Shown: positions 51,365 through 61,734 of the stretch, in pieces
Layout: the number at the start of each line of letters is the position of its first letter
Numbering within the stretch: position 1 is the stretch's first letter
From: Fallopia convolvulus
Lineage: Eukaryota > Streptophyta > Magnoliopsida > Caryophyllales > Polygonaceae
DNA length: 64,000 nucleotides
Assembly: GCA_964016875.1 (NCBI GenBank)
Contig: OZ024735.1
Location: 15,119,434 to 15,183,433, forward strand
Reading direction: 5' to 3'
Made by a program: the position numbers and the translations under genes
Notes under the pieces: generated by a model
Told to the model about the DNA's origin: nothing
The model's input: only the letters and a program-made list of their open reading frames with translations
The model's database searches: none

Positions 51365-52002
51365 ACATATTTCAGTGAGATGTGATGGAGGTAGTCGTTG
51401 ATACCAATATTTTAAAAATTGCATGTGTTTCAGTGTATGCCCAATTGCCCATATCCACTAGCTTAATTAATTACCTACCAATCTACCATCAAACCTTTAT
51501 CTTTCAACAAGTTAAAAGGGCGCTAAAAGAAACCAAATAGCCAATCTTATAAGGGTGCGGTGCAATTTTTTTTTATAATAAAAACTCGAGCACTTTTTGG
51601 GCAATTAATCAACTCAATCTTTTCGTAGATTATGTTGCATTAACTTATAATATAATAAAAAAAATAAAATCCAGTGGCAAAACTATGCAATACCTACATA
51701 CCCATCCAAAAAACACCTAAAGGTGTAACCTGGGCAGAATCATCCTCGAAAGTCTCAGTACTTAGTAAGAAGCTACCACTATTGGACCATTATATTATAT
51801 TTATCCCAAATATACATTTTTTTATCGAAGTATTCACAACTAATAATATTTCATTATTACATGAAATATAAGATGTCCTTCTTTTTTTTATTAAAATTTC
51901 GAACACACTCTCCTGATAACTGATTTAGGGAATGGATGTATACATTCGGATTTCCAGACTCTACTCGGATGAAATATACTGATTAAAAGCTTCTACCAAT
52001 CA
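51365..52002. other. AT-rich intergenic stretch, nothing recognised
   Basis: This stretch is AT-rich with runs of T and A (for example 51,569-51,577 and 51,656-51,666). I found no coding similarity, terminal repeats or RNA gene. Confidence 0.6.
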
Positions 52003-53763
52003 GGCCGCCATTATTAAAAGCTGTCTCGACCGGTTTTGATTTTTTTCGAGTGAGGCTGTGAATTACAGTAAAAGTAGCATTATTTTATTCCAGAAAAGTC
52101 AACCAAAATGAGCGGAACACTATCAACAACTATTTATCTATCCCGATCTATGATGATCTTGGTTTTCCAACAATTTGCGACCAAATGATGGCAGACATGT
52201 ACTCTTTTCTCCTTGCTAAGATTTTTGGCCGCCTTGGCGGTTGGCAATCTAAATACCTCTCTACCGCTAGACGAGTCACGCTAGCAAATTCGATCTCTCA
52301 AGCCTTCCGCTCTATACCATGCAATCTGCTTTGATTCCTCGTTCTATTTGTGATGCAATTGATCAAAAGATATGCAACTTTGTATGGGGCTCTACCGAAT
52401 GCAAACGAAAACTTCATCTCTTGGGTTGGGAAAAAATTGCTCAACCAAAGCGGTTTGGTAGTTTAGGTATTAAAACAATGAGAGAGTCGAATTCTACTCT
52501 CGTTGCTAAGATTAGGTTGAAGGCTCTTAAATGAACCTGATTCTATTTGGAGCAAAGTGATCCATGGAAAATACTGTAACAATAGGATTGATACGGATAT
52601 TTTTCAACCGAAAATCCTAGCTTCGCACATGTGGAAAGGGTTTGTACATGGTCGAAGATTCTGTTAAAAAGCCATGCTAGGGTTGTTGGTAATGGTGAGA
52701 CAACCCTCTTTTGGATTCATGTTTGACTCGGCAATGAACTTCTGATTGCTCACGCTTTAACTGATATCACTTTAGATGAAAAATGTTGTGTCGTGGCCGA
52801 TTATTACTCCCCTACTGGTTGGAATTGGAGTAATTTATCTCTTTATCTTCCACCAAACATTTTACAACAACTCTCGTTGGTTGTTCTTCGAAGTGATCCA
52901 TCAACAACTGATAAACTCTACTAGAATCACTCTCCTTATGGTTGTTTCATGAAAAAATCGGCTTATGAATTGTCTAGAGGTGATGGGTTTCATATTCATG
53001 ATCTTCTGTGGTCGAAGATTTGGCGGATCCTAGTTCAGCAGCGGGCCCGCCATTTCATCTACCTTCCTGCTCACAACGCAATCATGTGTAACGAGAATAG
53101 GGCACAACAACGCCTTGCTTCGTTTCCTGGTTGCCCCCGTTGTCAGATTAGAATCACCTTTTCATTTACTCTGAGATTGCCAAGAAATTCGTCAAGTTTG
53201 TTTAGCTCTGTCGGGTAATTCTCTTGACCCGAATTTCTTTGTTTCCACGGATATCCGACAGTGGTTGTTTGCTAATGTCCATAATGGCGACTCTTGGAGC
53301 AGGACTTTCGCCACCATGTTATGGAAAACGTGGAAGCTCCTCAACATGCTTGTCTTTGAAGGTAAAGATGAGGTCAACCGGCTAAGCTCTCGGATGGTTC
53401 ACACGACTACTGTCTTCCTCTCGTCCAAAGAGTTGAGTATTGCCTCTAATACCGCCCAACAAGCTCATCCCACGTCTAATTCATGGACTCCTTCAATCTC
53501 GAGATGGGCACTCAACACTGATGACATTTCCAAGGGCAATCCCAGGTTGGCTGGTGGTGGTGGGGTGTTCCAAGACCACATGGGGCATTTTATTCAAGCT
53601 TTCTCCTTCAAAATTGGCTATAGTGATGCCTTAAACCCGGAGTTGTACGCTATCGTTAAGGGCCTTACCATTGTAAGGCAACTTGGTTTCGATCGTTTGG
53701 TGCACCGAACGGATCAAAAGAAGAATGATATTTGGTCATCATATTGGTTATCATCGCTGTATT
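52003..53763 (+). pseudogene. L1-type LINE ORF2 3' half: reverse transcriptase end, zinc-binding domain, RNase H
   Basis: Three successive plant LINE segments are visible in shifted frames. From 52,003 to about 52,530 is the C-terminal part of the reverse transcriptase region (GGWQSKYLSTARRVTLANS, then SICDAIDQKICNFVWGSTE and HLLGWEKIAQPK). From 52,949 to about 53,145 is the zf-RVT zinc-binding region, with LLWSKIWRILVQQRARHF, a PAHNAIMCNENRAQQR segment and CPRC. From about 53,500 to 53,715 is an RNase H domain with the three catalytic acids in NTDD, PELYAI and RTDQ. At least four frameshifts or stops separate the pieces, and the first two thirds of the ORF plus the end of the RNase H are missing, so it is dead. 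Domain order is that of plant L1-clade LINEs. Confidence 0.88.
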
Positions 53764-54969
53764 GAATCCTTCTTGTAGCCCTTTCCTTATTGAATTCTTG
53801 ACCTTCAAAATCGTAGCATTATTTTTCTCTTTAATTTATTCATTATTTCAATTACATCTTACCATTGCTTGATCATATTAACGTGTCTACGTGTTAATTT
53901 TGTCATTGTGTGTGATTAAAGTTCCCGCATTTTAAAAAATAATGTGTTTATGTGTTAATTTGCACAAAACAATAATTATGTCCAAAACTTAGATGTAGGA
54001 TAACTTCTACAAACACCCCCTCAAGTGCAACTGAGTTGGTCCAGTTGGCACTTGGACATAGTTAGGCAGGTAACATAGATAATAGATGGGTAGCAACTCG
54101 CTAGGCGTAATCTTGATAGGTAAGGTAGATAACGAGCGAGTAGCAACTAGCTAAGCCCAACCCAGATAAACAAGGTAGATAACGGGCGAGTAGCAACTAG
54201 CTAAGCTCAACACATATAGACAAGGTAGATAATTGGTCTAGTATCAAACCGTACCATGTAAAATATTTGTGACCCGATAGATATGTAGACGAGCCTAGAA
54301 TATAAACCTAACTAGTGAGATTTCATCCTAAAACCAATTAATAGACAATGGGAGGAGTGATCTAAGAATTTATATACTAAATAATTTATGTCCGAATAGT
54401 CGTGAGATAATTTATGACCTGGACTAAGCGGGATATATTCAATGATTATTGTTGTTGTACATAAAGTACAACACGTACAGTAGCATATTTTCTAGCATGA
54501 AGATACGTGAATCTTCAGCCTTTTCATCGATATATTATCAGTCTCAGATAACAAAGATATTCTTACCAAAAAAAGATAACAAAGATATCGGGATCTATTA
54601 ATTTTTCAGTTCTAGACTTGAATGATGATAATCAACAGTTATTGTTATTTGAAGTTTATAAATTTAATATGATAAGTTAAAATAACCTTGTAACAAAATT
54701 TCAACAAAAAAATTAACCTTGTAGTAATCGAATAATCTTATATTTATCTTGTATAGTTTAGATAAAACTCTAGCAATTTAATACTCATTTAATTAGTCTC
54801 ATGTAGGCTGTGTATTACACACAAAAACACTCAACGGTACATATAAATGTCAAATTCCACTTTTCCTTTTTTTTAAATATTTTTAATCCTTGTTAAAGAG
54901 AGGGCAAACAAGCCTATGATTTGATGATATCGTGATCGATTAATTTTGCGTCATTGTGCAAGCACAAAG
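53764..54969. other. AT-rich intergenic stretch with a short tandem repeat
   Basis: No gene is seen. The only structure I found is the 50-bp tandem repeat at 54,074-54,237. A segment just upstream (CAACTGAGTTGGTCCAG near 54,028) has the flavour of a tRNA-derived SINE head but is too short to call. Confidence 0.6.
54074..54237. repeat. 50-bp tandem repeat, about three copies
   Basis: AAGGTAGATAAC recurs at 54,122, 54,172 and 54,222, with GAGTAGCAACTAGCTAAG in between. The first unit is more diverged (GGTAGCAACTCGCTAGG near 54,090). Confidence 0.8.
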
Positions 54970-55829
54970 CGCTTTTGGAATGATCTTCATCCTTCCCTTA
55001 CCATGGAAGTTTTTTTCGAATCAAATTTCGCTCTTTGGTTGCGTTTGAATATTTCTAGTAATTTGTCTTATCGTTGTGGTCTAAAACAGGCTAATATTTT
55101 TGGCACTTCTTTTTGGTGGATTTGAAAATGGCGCAACGCGAGAGCGTTTAATAATGTGAGCGTTGATGGTGATCGATCGAGTAGCTCAAGTGCTGCAACA
55201 GACCACGGACTATGCCATGGCTAGTTGTTTGCACAGGCCTACAACTCTGAGTCGGCAACAAGAGGAGCTATTTATTCAATGGGAACGACCTCAGATGGGC
55301 ATTGTTAAGCCGAATACTGATGGGTCTGTTTGAGATGGTCTTGCGGTGGCAGGAGGAGTCATAAGAGATAGCGATGGTAAGTGGCTGGTAGGATTTGTTC
55401 ATAATATTGGTCTTTGTACTGTTCCTATGGCTGAATTATGGGGAGTTTTATGCGGTTTGAGTCTTGCTTGGAGCAAGGGCTACATGAGGGTTGTCCTAGA
55501 AGTTGACTCAAAGCTGGTGTGTCTGCTTCATGGAAAATCTGTGGAGTGTAGTCATCCACTCGCCAGCCTGGTGCATTAGTGCCAAGGCTTTATTAGTAGA
55601 GACTGGACTATCTAGTTTCGGCATATTTACCGGGAAGCAAATAAAGTGGCAGATTTGTTAGCTTCTTTAGCTTTTATCTTTTCACATTGATTTTCATGTA
55701 ACGTGCAACCCCCCGGGGTGTTAAGTCTTTGTTATTGGATGATGTTTGGGGGCCGGTCTATCCCCCGATTGATTACTACTTAGCCTTGAGCGGACGGAGA
55801 GAACCGCTTCTCCTTCAACCAAAAAAAAG
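54970..55829 (+). pseudogene. Second LINE 3' fragment: RNase H domain, 3' UTR and A-rich tail
   Basis: From about 55,000 the plus strand shows the segment preceding LINE RNase H (WLRLNISSNLSYRCG, then a WWI-KWRNAR block interrupted by a stop). The RNase H follows: NTDGS, a stop near 55,331, AGGVIRDSDGKWLVGF, MAELWG, EVDS and HIYREANKVADLLA, with catalytic Asp, Glu and Asp visible. The reading frame closes near 55,690. A GC-rich 3' UTR with GTTTGGGGGCCGG and TCTATCCCCC leads into AACCAAAAAAAA at about 55,818-55,828. This is a 5'-truncated insertion, the usual outcome of LINE integration. Its sequence differs from the fragment at 52.0-53.8 kb, so the two are separate insertions. Confidence 0.85.
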
Positions 55830-56385
55830 GTCTCTTTGATAAACACACAAACCTAGCCTTTTTGGCGTTTATAAACATAAAATGAAAGTTTTTTGAAATA
55901 ATTTTTCTAATTCATTTAGTGGTGGTACACTTCGTGTCGTGTAGTCCTATTAAAAAGGTAAAACGCTCCTTCTCAATTCTTAAAATTGTTTCATTTTTAT
56001 GGCTTGATCTCGAGACCTCTAGTTAATGACTTGGAAATAAAAAGTTTCTCACCTCTAAAATTCTAAAGAAAACTTATCTAATATATAAGCTCCTCTTATT
56101 GTTAATTTATTTTAAGATGAAATCTCATTACACTTGAGATTATATGCATATATATTTGCACGAATGGACGTGTGAACCCCCATACCTACCCGCTCAAGTG
56201 AGTCCCTAACCAATTTTACTCAGTTCCTATGTGTTCTCAAAATAATTTTGGTAATCTAAATGCTTTTTTGGAGCTACGATGTTGTAAGGTATAACAATTG
56301 TTCAACAAATATGATCAAAGAAGTGTTTATGGAGTAATTAATTATAATCAAATTTTAATTTATATATCTCTAGCTTAGACGTAAC
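55830..56385. other. AT-rich intergenic stretch, nothing recognised
   Basis: I found no open frame with recognisable similarity, no terminal repeats and no structured RNA in this interval. Confidence 0.6.
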
Positions 56386-56401
56386 ATATGCGTGAGGGGA
56401 T

Positions 56402-56598
56402 AAGGTGAGGAGCCCAGTCGGGCCGGTTGGGCCTTGGGGGAAGAACCCCGAGGTCACAGGTTCGACACCCACTGGTGACGAAACCAAAAACTTTAATTTC
56501 TCTAGAACTGTATCAGTTCTCACCCGTTTAAGGGTGCTCTAGGATAGTCCAAGTGGTACTTGGACTATCCTAAATCTTACCGGATCAAAAAAAAAAAA
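56402..56598 (+). mobile_element. tRNA-derived SINE, full length (~197 bp)
   Basis: The element is bounded by a 16-bp direct repeat, ATATGCGTGAGGGGAT, at 56,386-56,401 and 56,599-56,614. It begins AAGGTGAGGAGCCCAGTCGG, an A-box-like region, followed by a good RNA polymerase III B box, GGTTCGACACC, at 56,459-56,469. It ends in CGGATC plus 13 A residues. Just before the tail is a near-perfect hairpin (56,540-56,572). Internal pol III promoter, A tail and long target duplication together define a SINE; it depends on a LINE for movement. The identical 16-bp duplications suggest a fairly young insertion. I do not assign it to a named family. Confidence 0.9.
56540..56572. other. 15-bp stem hairpin near the SINE 3' end
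   Basis: TAGGATAGTCCAAGT and ACTTGGACTATCCTA are exact reverse complements separated by GGT. The stem lies 14 bases upstream of the A tail, where it could be a recognition structure for the mobilising LINE reverse transcriptase (inference). Confidence 0.85.
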
Positions 56599-56614
56599 AT
56601 ATGCGTGAGGGGAT

Positions 56615-57567
56615 TATTTTTTTTTCTTTGGTTGGCCTAATACAACAAAAATAATTTTGAAAACAATTAGCATATGGGATGCTGATTCAACTCACTCCAC
56701 TAGACCACTGCTAACGAAGTTTCTCCATCAATATATGTGACATACGCTTTTTTTGAAAAATAGAAGAAATGAAAACTTTAGATTTTTTACGAGTTTAATT
56801 ATTATTTGCTTACATCTACAATGTTTCTGTTACAAGGCAAGTAATAAAGGGTGGTGTTATGAAATACACCCACTAACTTAATGTTTTATTGAAAATGTGA
56901 TCGAAGAACAGTATACGTGTTTGGACGTACTATATAGAACTTTAAGAAAGTGGAGGTGGAGGAATGAGAAGTGGAAGTATTATGAGATGATAGTGCATGG
57001 AAACACGACAAGTTCAACCTAATTAAATCCATGAAATTGTATGATACTCCACCATAACCAACAAACCAACTAATTAATTGGTTAATTGGATATGAAATTC
57101 AGTAGGAATGCCACAAAGGAGGCCAGAAAGGGGGAGCAGTTTGGAGGATTACTGAGTAGGACAAATATAGCAGTGCACGAGTTTTCAATAATTGAGACAT
57201 TATTAACACCTAAAAGTGCCACAATATAAAATATATTATCTAATTAATTCTCTTATTATGATCATAGATACGGGAAATTTCTATGATTAAAGTAATAAGA
57301 AATTGGATACGTACCTTTTTATCAAACTAATTAAAAGTATATATCTTTTCTCAAAAACATTAATAACTTTTCTCTATCTCCTATTGTCTCATCAATTGCG
57401 TTAGCTTGGATTGAATATTTCTCTATCTCCCAGTCTGGATTGCATTGGATGATGGGGCATTTTAATTTCCTTTCGATAGATTGATTGATATAATCCCTAT
57501 TATTAGGGCGCAATTACCTTAATCATAGAAATTAAATATTTCCGAATTATGAATTTCGAGTTGTACT
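56615..57567. other. AT-rich intergenic stretch, nothing recognised
   Basis: About 950 bases without recognisable genes, terminal repeats or RNA. Open frames here are short and lack similarity to anything I know. Confidence 0.6.
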
Positions 57568-58205
57568 TGTAGTAAGGTGCTTGACTTGGCCCTAACAGTG
57601 AGGCGATATTATTATTTTCGTTATTTTTATAAATGTATTTTTAATTATTGCTTATTTATTATCTTTTATCTATTTTTCTATTATATTAAATATGGTGATT
57701 ATTCAACTTAATGAGAGAAATTATCTTTCATTAAAGATAGAATTAAAGTTGGAGAAGGGGTAGAATATTTCTTGCTTGGGCCTTAAGGCAGTTGGTCAAC
57801 CATTGGAAGATAGAATTTTCGGCCATAAAGATATAATTTTCGACCCCCAGCCTCTCCTTCTTCCATTATAAATACACGTACGCCGTGTAGGGAAAGCATA
57901 TTGATTGATAGACTGATACTCGCTCAGGCTATTGAACACACCTATTGAGAGCTTGAACAGGCTAATATTCGCTTAGCTCGACTGTTCAAGGGGATTCATA
58001 CTCGCTGGATCTTTAGCTTTCTTGTTGTACCTTGACGTTCGATTCGACAACTGTTCTTTTGACTTAGGCATCGGAGGTGGATTAGGGGGTCCCCGCCCCC
58101 TGTGTCAATTGTTTTGCAAGTTACATGTTTGAAGAATCAGTTGGGAACGGAAGAGGAAGGAGCATACAATTAGTGCATTAAAGGCGAAATTTTTGTGCAC
58201 TAACA
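57568..58205 (+). mobile_element. 5' LTR of element A (~638 bp)
   Basis: The right end is firm: GTGCACTAACA at 58,205 is followed directly by ATTGGCGCC. The left end is inferred from TGTAGTAAGG at 57,568, which matches the reverse complement of the right end (TGTTAGTGC) at its first few bases; TGTACTTG six bases upstream is an alternative. A TATA box is present at 57,867-57,874. Confidence 0.65.
57867..57874 (+). promoter_or_regulatory. LTR TATA box (element A)
   Basis: TATAAATA lies about 340 bases before the LTR end, in the expected U3 position, with CTCTCCTTCTTCC just upstream. Confidence 0.6.
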
Positions 58206-58207
58206 AT

Positions 58208-58225
58208 TGGCGCCGCCCATGGGGA
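58208..58225 (+). other. Primer-binding site of element A
   Basis: TGGCGCCGCCCATGGGGA starts two bases after the LTR end. It overlaps the first possible gag ATG at 58,219. Confidence 0.8.
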
Positions 58226-60176
58226 ACGAGTACTCGATCCATGCAATTATGGTGTTGGAATCGATTCCCAAAAATCAAGAAATCATCTTTGGAAACCTTG
58301 GGGCACCGATGCGAAGTGAAAACGAGCGCGGTGTGCTCAACGAACAAAACCGCGATCGCGGTACTGTAAGACCGCGATCGCGGCAATGTAGACCGCGATC
58401 GTGGTACTGTAAGATCACGATCGCGGTACTGTAAGACCGCGATCATGGCACTGTAGACCGCGACCGCGGTACTGTACACCGCGATCGCGGATCGGCGATC
58501 GAAGCCAGGATTTCCGAAATTCGCTCGGAAAATCAATCGTTAATGGAAGTTGATCAGTCTACTTCCGATTTTCGCTCGGAAGGTCAAACCTTTGTGCCCA
58601 GAAATGACTTGAACTGTGACCCAGCCCCTCTCACTGAAATGGTTGTTCATCGCACAAACCGTCTAGGGCCCAAGTCAAGTGACGGAATCGTTAGTCTTGG
58701 TACGGTCTGAATCTACTAAATTTGATCATGCTTGGGAGTCGGCAATGCGCGTTGCTGAAAACGAGAACAATCGAAGGGTTCAAGAGTGCAGCGCATTGGT
58801 CCAAGAGATCGCCGAACAGAACCGCGACCGCGACCAGTCAAACCGCGCCCCGTGGGCTGCATATTTTCAAGCCTTCTCTCTATTCGAGAGCCAAACCCTA
58901 ATTTTGTTAGCCCTCGCTTAGACCAAGGCCAATCTAGTTGAGTCGGGTCTAATCCCGTTAGAGGTGACAATCGCATTACTTTGTTATCCGCTCCAAACGG
59001 CGGGAATGGGGCATCTATAACCGCTGGGGATGAAGAAGAAGACGAGATCACGCATGCTTTGGCTACTACTCTAAGAGAGAATGAAAAGTACCAAACTAGG
59101 TGTGAAGAGGCTGAATCCCGCTTGGAGCATGCCTTAGATGAAATCGCCAGGCTGAAACGTTCCTTGGACAAAGTTCAAGGCAAATGCCCCATTGATGAGT
59201 CAAAAATTGAGAAGACTACTCGAAGGCTTTCTAGTGTTATTGAATTCGCCGATAATCGCCGTGGTTCGCAATTAATTAGTCCCGGCGAATCAGATGATAT
59301 GCAGGTTGATTATGATAGCGACCGTAGAGCGCCAAGGAGCCGACGAAGAGACCACCATTACGAGTCGCCCCCGCGTAAAAGGTCTCGGGTGGCGGACCCC
59401 CCAGTCCAGTGACCCATCCTCGGATGAATTGAGCGATCCCGAAAACCGAGAAGATCGTCGTGGACAAAGCTGCGATCGCGGTGACAGTAACCACGACAGC
59501 GGCTGGTCGAACCGCGGGTCTGGCGATCGGCGCGATTTTTCGCGCGAGCGTGACGATTGCTATGATCCTTATGAAAATCTCGAGCCCAAACATGACCGGG
59601 GCAGAAAGAAGAAGAAACAGTGGAGTCAACGCCGGAACGTGAGTAGAGAGAGGCTTGAAGGAAAGGCTCGGGCTCTTAAGCGCACTCAAAGCAGATCGCT
59701 TGATCTTTTAAGAGCATAAGGTGGGACCTTGCAATCAGCTCAAGAACAAGCAAAGTATAAGTTGGCTATGGTGACATCAACACCATTCCACATAGACATT
59801 CAACAAGCCTAGCCTCGGATCCCCCATCTTTCACTATTTATGATGGACACTCGGATCCCGTAAACCATATAGTCTCTTACTCTAATAAGATGGCATTGTG
59901 GGTGTCAGAGAAAGATGTTATGTGCAAGATGTTCCCAAGTAGTCTCTCTAAAGGGCCATTGAAGTGGTTTCAAAGCTTGAAACCAGGATCAATTCAGTCT
60001 TTGGATCAATTGGCCACTAAGTTTGTGAGGAGCTACTTAGCCAATAGTCGGGATGCTGCATCTCTTGATACACTCTTTGGCTTTAGAAAAGAAAGAAACG
60101 AGAGCTTGTGTCGCTTTTCGAATCATTTCATGGAGTGCTATACAGAGGTTGAAGATTGTGATGATAATACTGCTGA
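58219..60176 (+). pseudogene. gag pseudogene of element A
   Basis: Starting at ATG 58,219 (MGNEYSIHAIMVLESIPKN) the frame is lost inside a GC-rich minisatellite at 58,434. Gag-like sequence resumes: two in-frame copies of SEIRSENQ/SDFRSEGQ spaced 17 codons (58,510-58,590), a coiled-coil-like segment (LRENEKYQTRCEEAESRLEH, about 59,070), and a long Arg/Asp/Ser-rich region (59,320-59,700). There is then a clear retrotransposon gag capsid domain from 59,821 to about 60,176 (SFTIYDGHSDPVNHIVSYS, MALWVSEKDVMCKMFPSSLS, WFQSLKPGSIQSLDQLATKF). Stops or shifts are visible near 58,434, 58,710, 58,919, 59,400, 59,717 and 59,809. The domain is cut at 60,176 by element B. Confidence 0.85.
58349..58490. 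repeat. 21-22 bp minisatellite of CCGCGATCGCGG palindromes
   Basis: Seven tandem units follow ACCGCGATCGCGGTACTGTAAG, alternating between 21 and 22 bp. The core CCGCGATCGCGG is a perfect 12-bp palindrome; some units are mutated at CpG (GATCATGG, ATCACGATC). It sits in the 5' part of gag. The unit's TAA ends the gag frame at 58,434. Confidence 0.9.
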
Positions 60177-61620
60177 TGTTCGTATTTTTAGTATAGTTTT
60201 TAGTATGTTTTCTTAGTTTATTAGGACTAGTTTTGATAGGTTTAGGATTAGATTTGTGTGTTTTTGGATAGTTTTGCATATTTTGTGAAAAGTATGGAAG
60301 CTACTCCGTTTTGTGTGTTTTTGTAGGTTTTAGCAAGGAAAAGGTGCTATATGGAGCTGAATTTGGAGCGCTATAATGGAAGACGGAGGAATACAAGATG
60401 AAGAAGTCAAAGTCTGAGTTTTTAGAGATGAAGTGTGGAGAAAAACCAAGCCCATGCTCGTTAACGAGGCTACAAGGGTTCGTTAACGAGGCCACGAGAT
60501 GAAGATTTCGAGAGTTTGATTCTGTGACTCACCGATCCTGTGCGGGAATTTATTTCCGTGTCGGTAGAGTATCTTTTTATGATTTTAGGGTTATTATATT
60601 ACGTATTTTAGGTCTTGTTACTTTTCTAGATTTTATTTCTATCTTTTTAGGATAGTTTTTATCTTTTAGCCTTATTATTTTCTAGCCTTATTAGTATAAA
60701 TAGCCCTCTTATTTAGCTTAGAGGGGGGATCGATTGAGGAGAAGAGGAAGAGCCGAGAGTAGAGAGAGAGGATCGGAGTCGAGATTGAAGCTTGGTGGAT
60801 GAGAGTTACCGAGGTCGTTAATCGTGATTTTGGTTCGGTGCTTTGTATTTTTTCGGTTTCTTCTGAATTTCTGTAAGACGATATTTCTTATTAATTTGAG
60901 TAGTGTTTTGTTTTCAATGATTTCTTTTGTTGAATTTATTTGTTTCTTAGTTATGAGTAGAGAGTAGTCTTCTTTTCTAGGGTCAGGGTTAAACCCGACA
61001 TAGTTATGCATGTTTGAGGAGTAAGAGTATGTGTTGATTGCCTTTTATCTATTTTGAGATTGTTTGTTGTGCTTAAGACCTAGATGAAAGTCAAGGTGAT
61101 TTGAGTTTTTAACTTGATTGAAAGAGAAAGTTATAGACTTGAAGGTTGATATTGTTTGAATACGAAAGTTTCAAGCTTTAGATCCAAAACAAGCAATTGA
61201 GTGAATTGGTTTATGAAAGTAGGTTAATTTACTTGATAGTCAACGAAAGTTGATGAATTTATCTGTTTAAAGGCATGATCTTATCTTCTTAAGAGTTTAT
61301 ATGCATGACTATGTTGTGGTGTCCCTTGTCCTAGATCTTTGTTTTATTTGAATTCTCTTGAGTGATATTCGTTGCTGAGTTTGTAGGCTTGGTACCGAAT
61401 CTGTTTAGGTCGTTAGTTTTGGTCTTTTGTCTACGGTGGTTCGTTAACGACCCTGACAACGTCGTTAACGAGGCTGCTTGTGAGTGTTTTGCTTGCTTTT
61501 GTTTGATTTTTAGTAGTCGATAAACAAACAACCTTGCTTCTCGTGGAACGATCTTGACTCCCCTATACTCAGCGGGGTCTTGATTATAAATTTATTTGTT
61601 GTCAAGAAACCCTCCCAACA
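60177..61620 (+). mobile_element. 5' LTR of element B (~1.44 kb)
   Basis: It begins TGTTCGTATTTTTAG exactly where element A gag similarity stops and ends CCCTCCCAACA three bases before the primer-binding site, giving TGTT...AACA ends. A TATA box is at 60,695-60,702. GTTAACGAG/GTTAACGAC motifs occur in two pairs (60,459-60,492 and 61,441-61,475). No protein-coding frame of note is seen across its length. Confidence 0.8.
60695..60702 (+). promoter_or_regulatory. LTR TATA box (element B)
   Basis: TATAAATAGCC follows a T-rich stretch and precedes a purine-rich leader (GAGGGGGGATCG, GAGGAGAAGAGG), a good match to a plant core promoter. Confidence 0.65.
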
Positions 61621-61623
61621 AAT

Positions 61624-61641
61624 TGGCGCCATTGCCGGGGA
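61624..61641 (+). other. Primer-binding site of element B (tRNA-Asp type)
   Basis: TGGCGCCATTGCCGGGGA matches the complement of the plant tRNA-Asp 3' end except for one base (A for G at the eighth position). It begins four bases after the LTR end. Confidence 0.8.
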
Positions 61642-61734
61642 AGCAACGAGTTTGTTTGTTTATCTGTGGGTCCGGGAATAGCCCGACCCCGTTTTGTTTT
61701 TAATTTTTGTTTTCTTTGTCTGTTTTCTCAGCGC

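Larger units (their letters stand above)
57568..60176 (+). mobile_element. Ty3/gypsy LTR retrotransposon, 5' part (element A), interrupted by element B
   Basis: The plus-strand order is LTR (57,568-58,205), primer-binding site (58,208-58,225) and a broken gag (58,219-60,176). Gag stops abruptly at 60,176 where the LTR of element B begins, so A is the host of a nested insertion. The remainder of A, if still present, should lie beyond element B outside the window. Confidence 0.8.

Noticed and set aside
55346..55579. A host RNase H-like gene
   Set aside because: The domain is preceded by LINE sequence, has an upstream stop, and is followed by a LINE 3' UTR and A-rich tail, so it is a LINE remnant.
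56402..56480. A functional tRNA gene at the B box
   Set aside because: There is no cloverleaf with paired acceptor stem, and the sequence ends in an A tail between target duplications; it is the head of a SINE.
58105..58536. A 143-codon minus-strand open frame with repeated RSR/PRSRS units
   Set aside because: It is antisense to the element A gag start and its repeats are the translated minisatellite.
59276..59689. A 137-codon minus-strand hydrophobic open frame resembling a membrane protein
   Set aside because: It is antisense to the Arg/Asp/Ser-rich gag region; the hydrophobic composition follows from the complementary codons.
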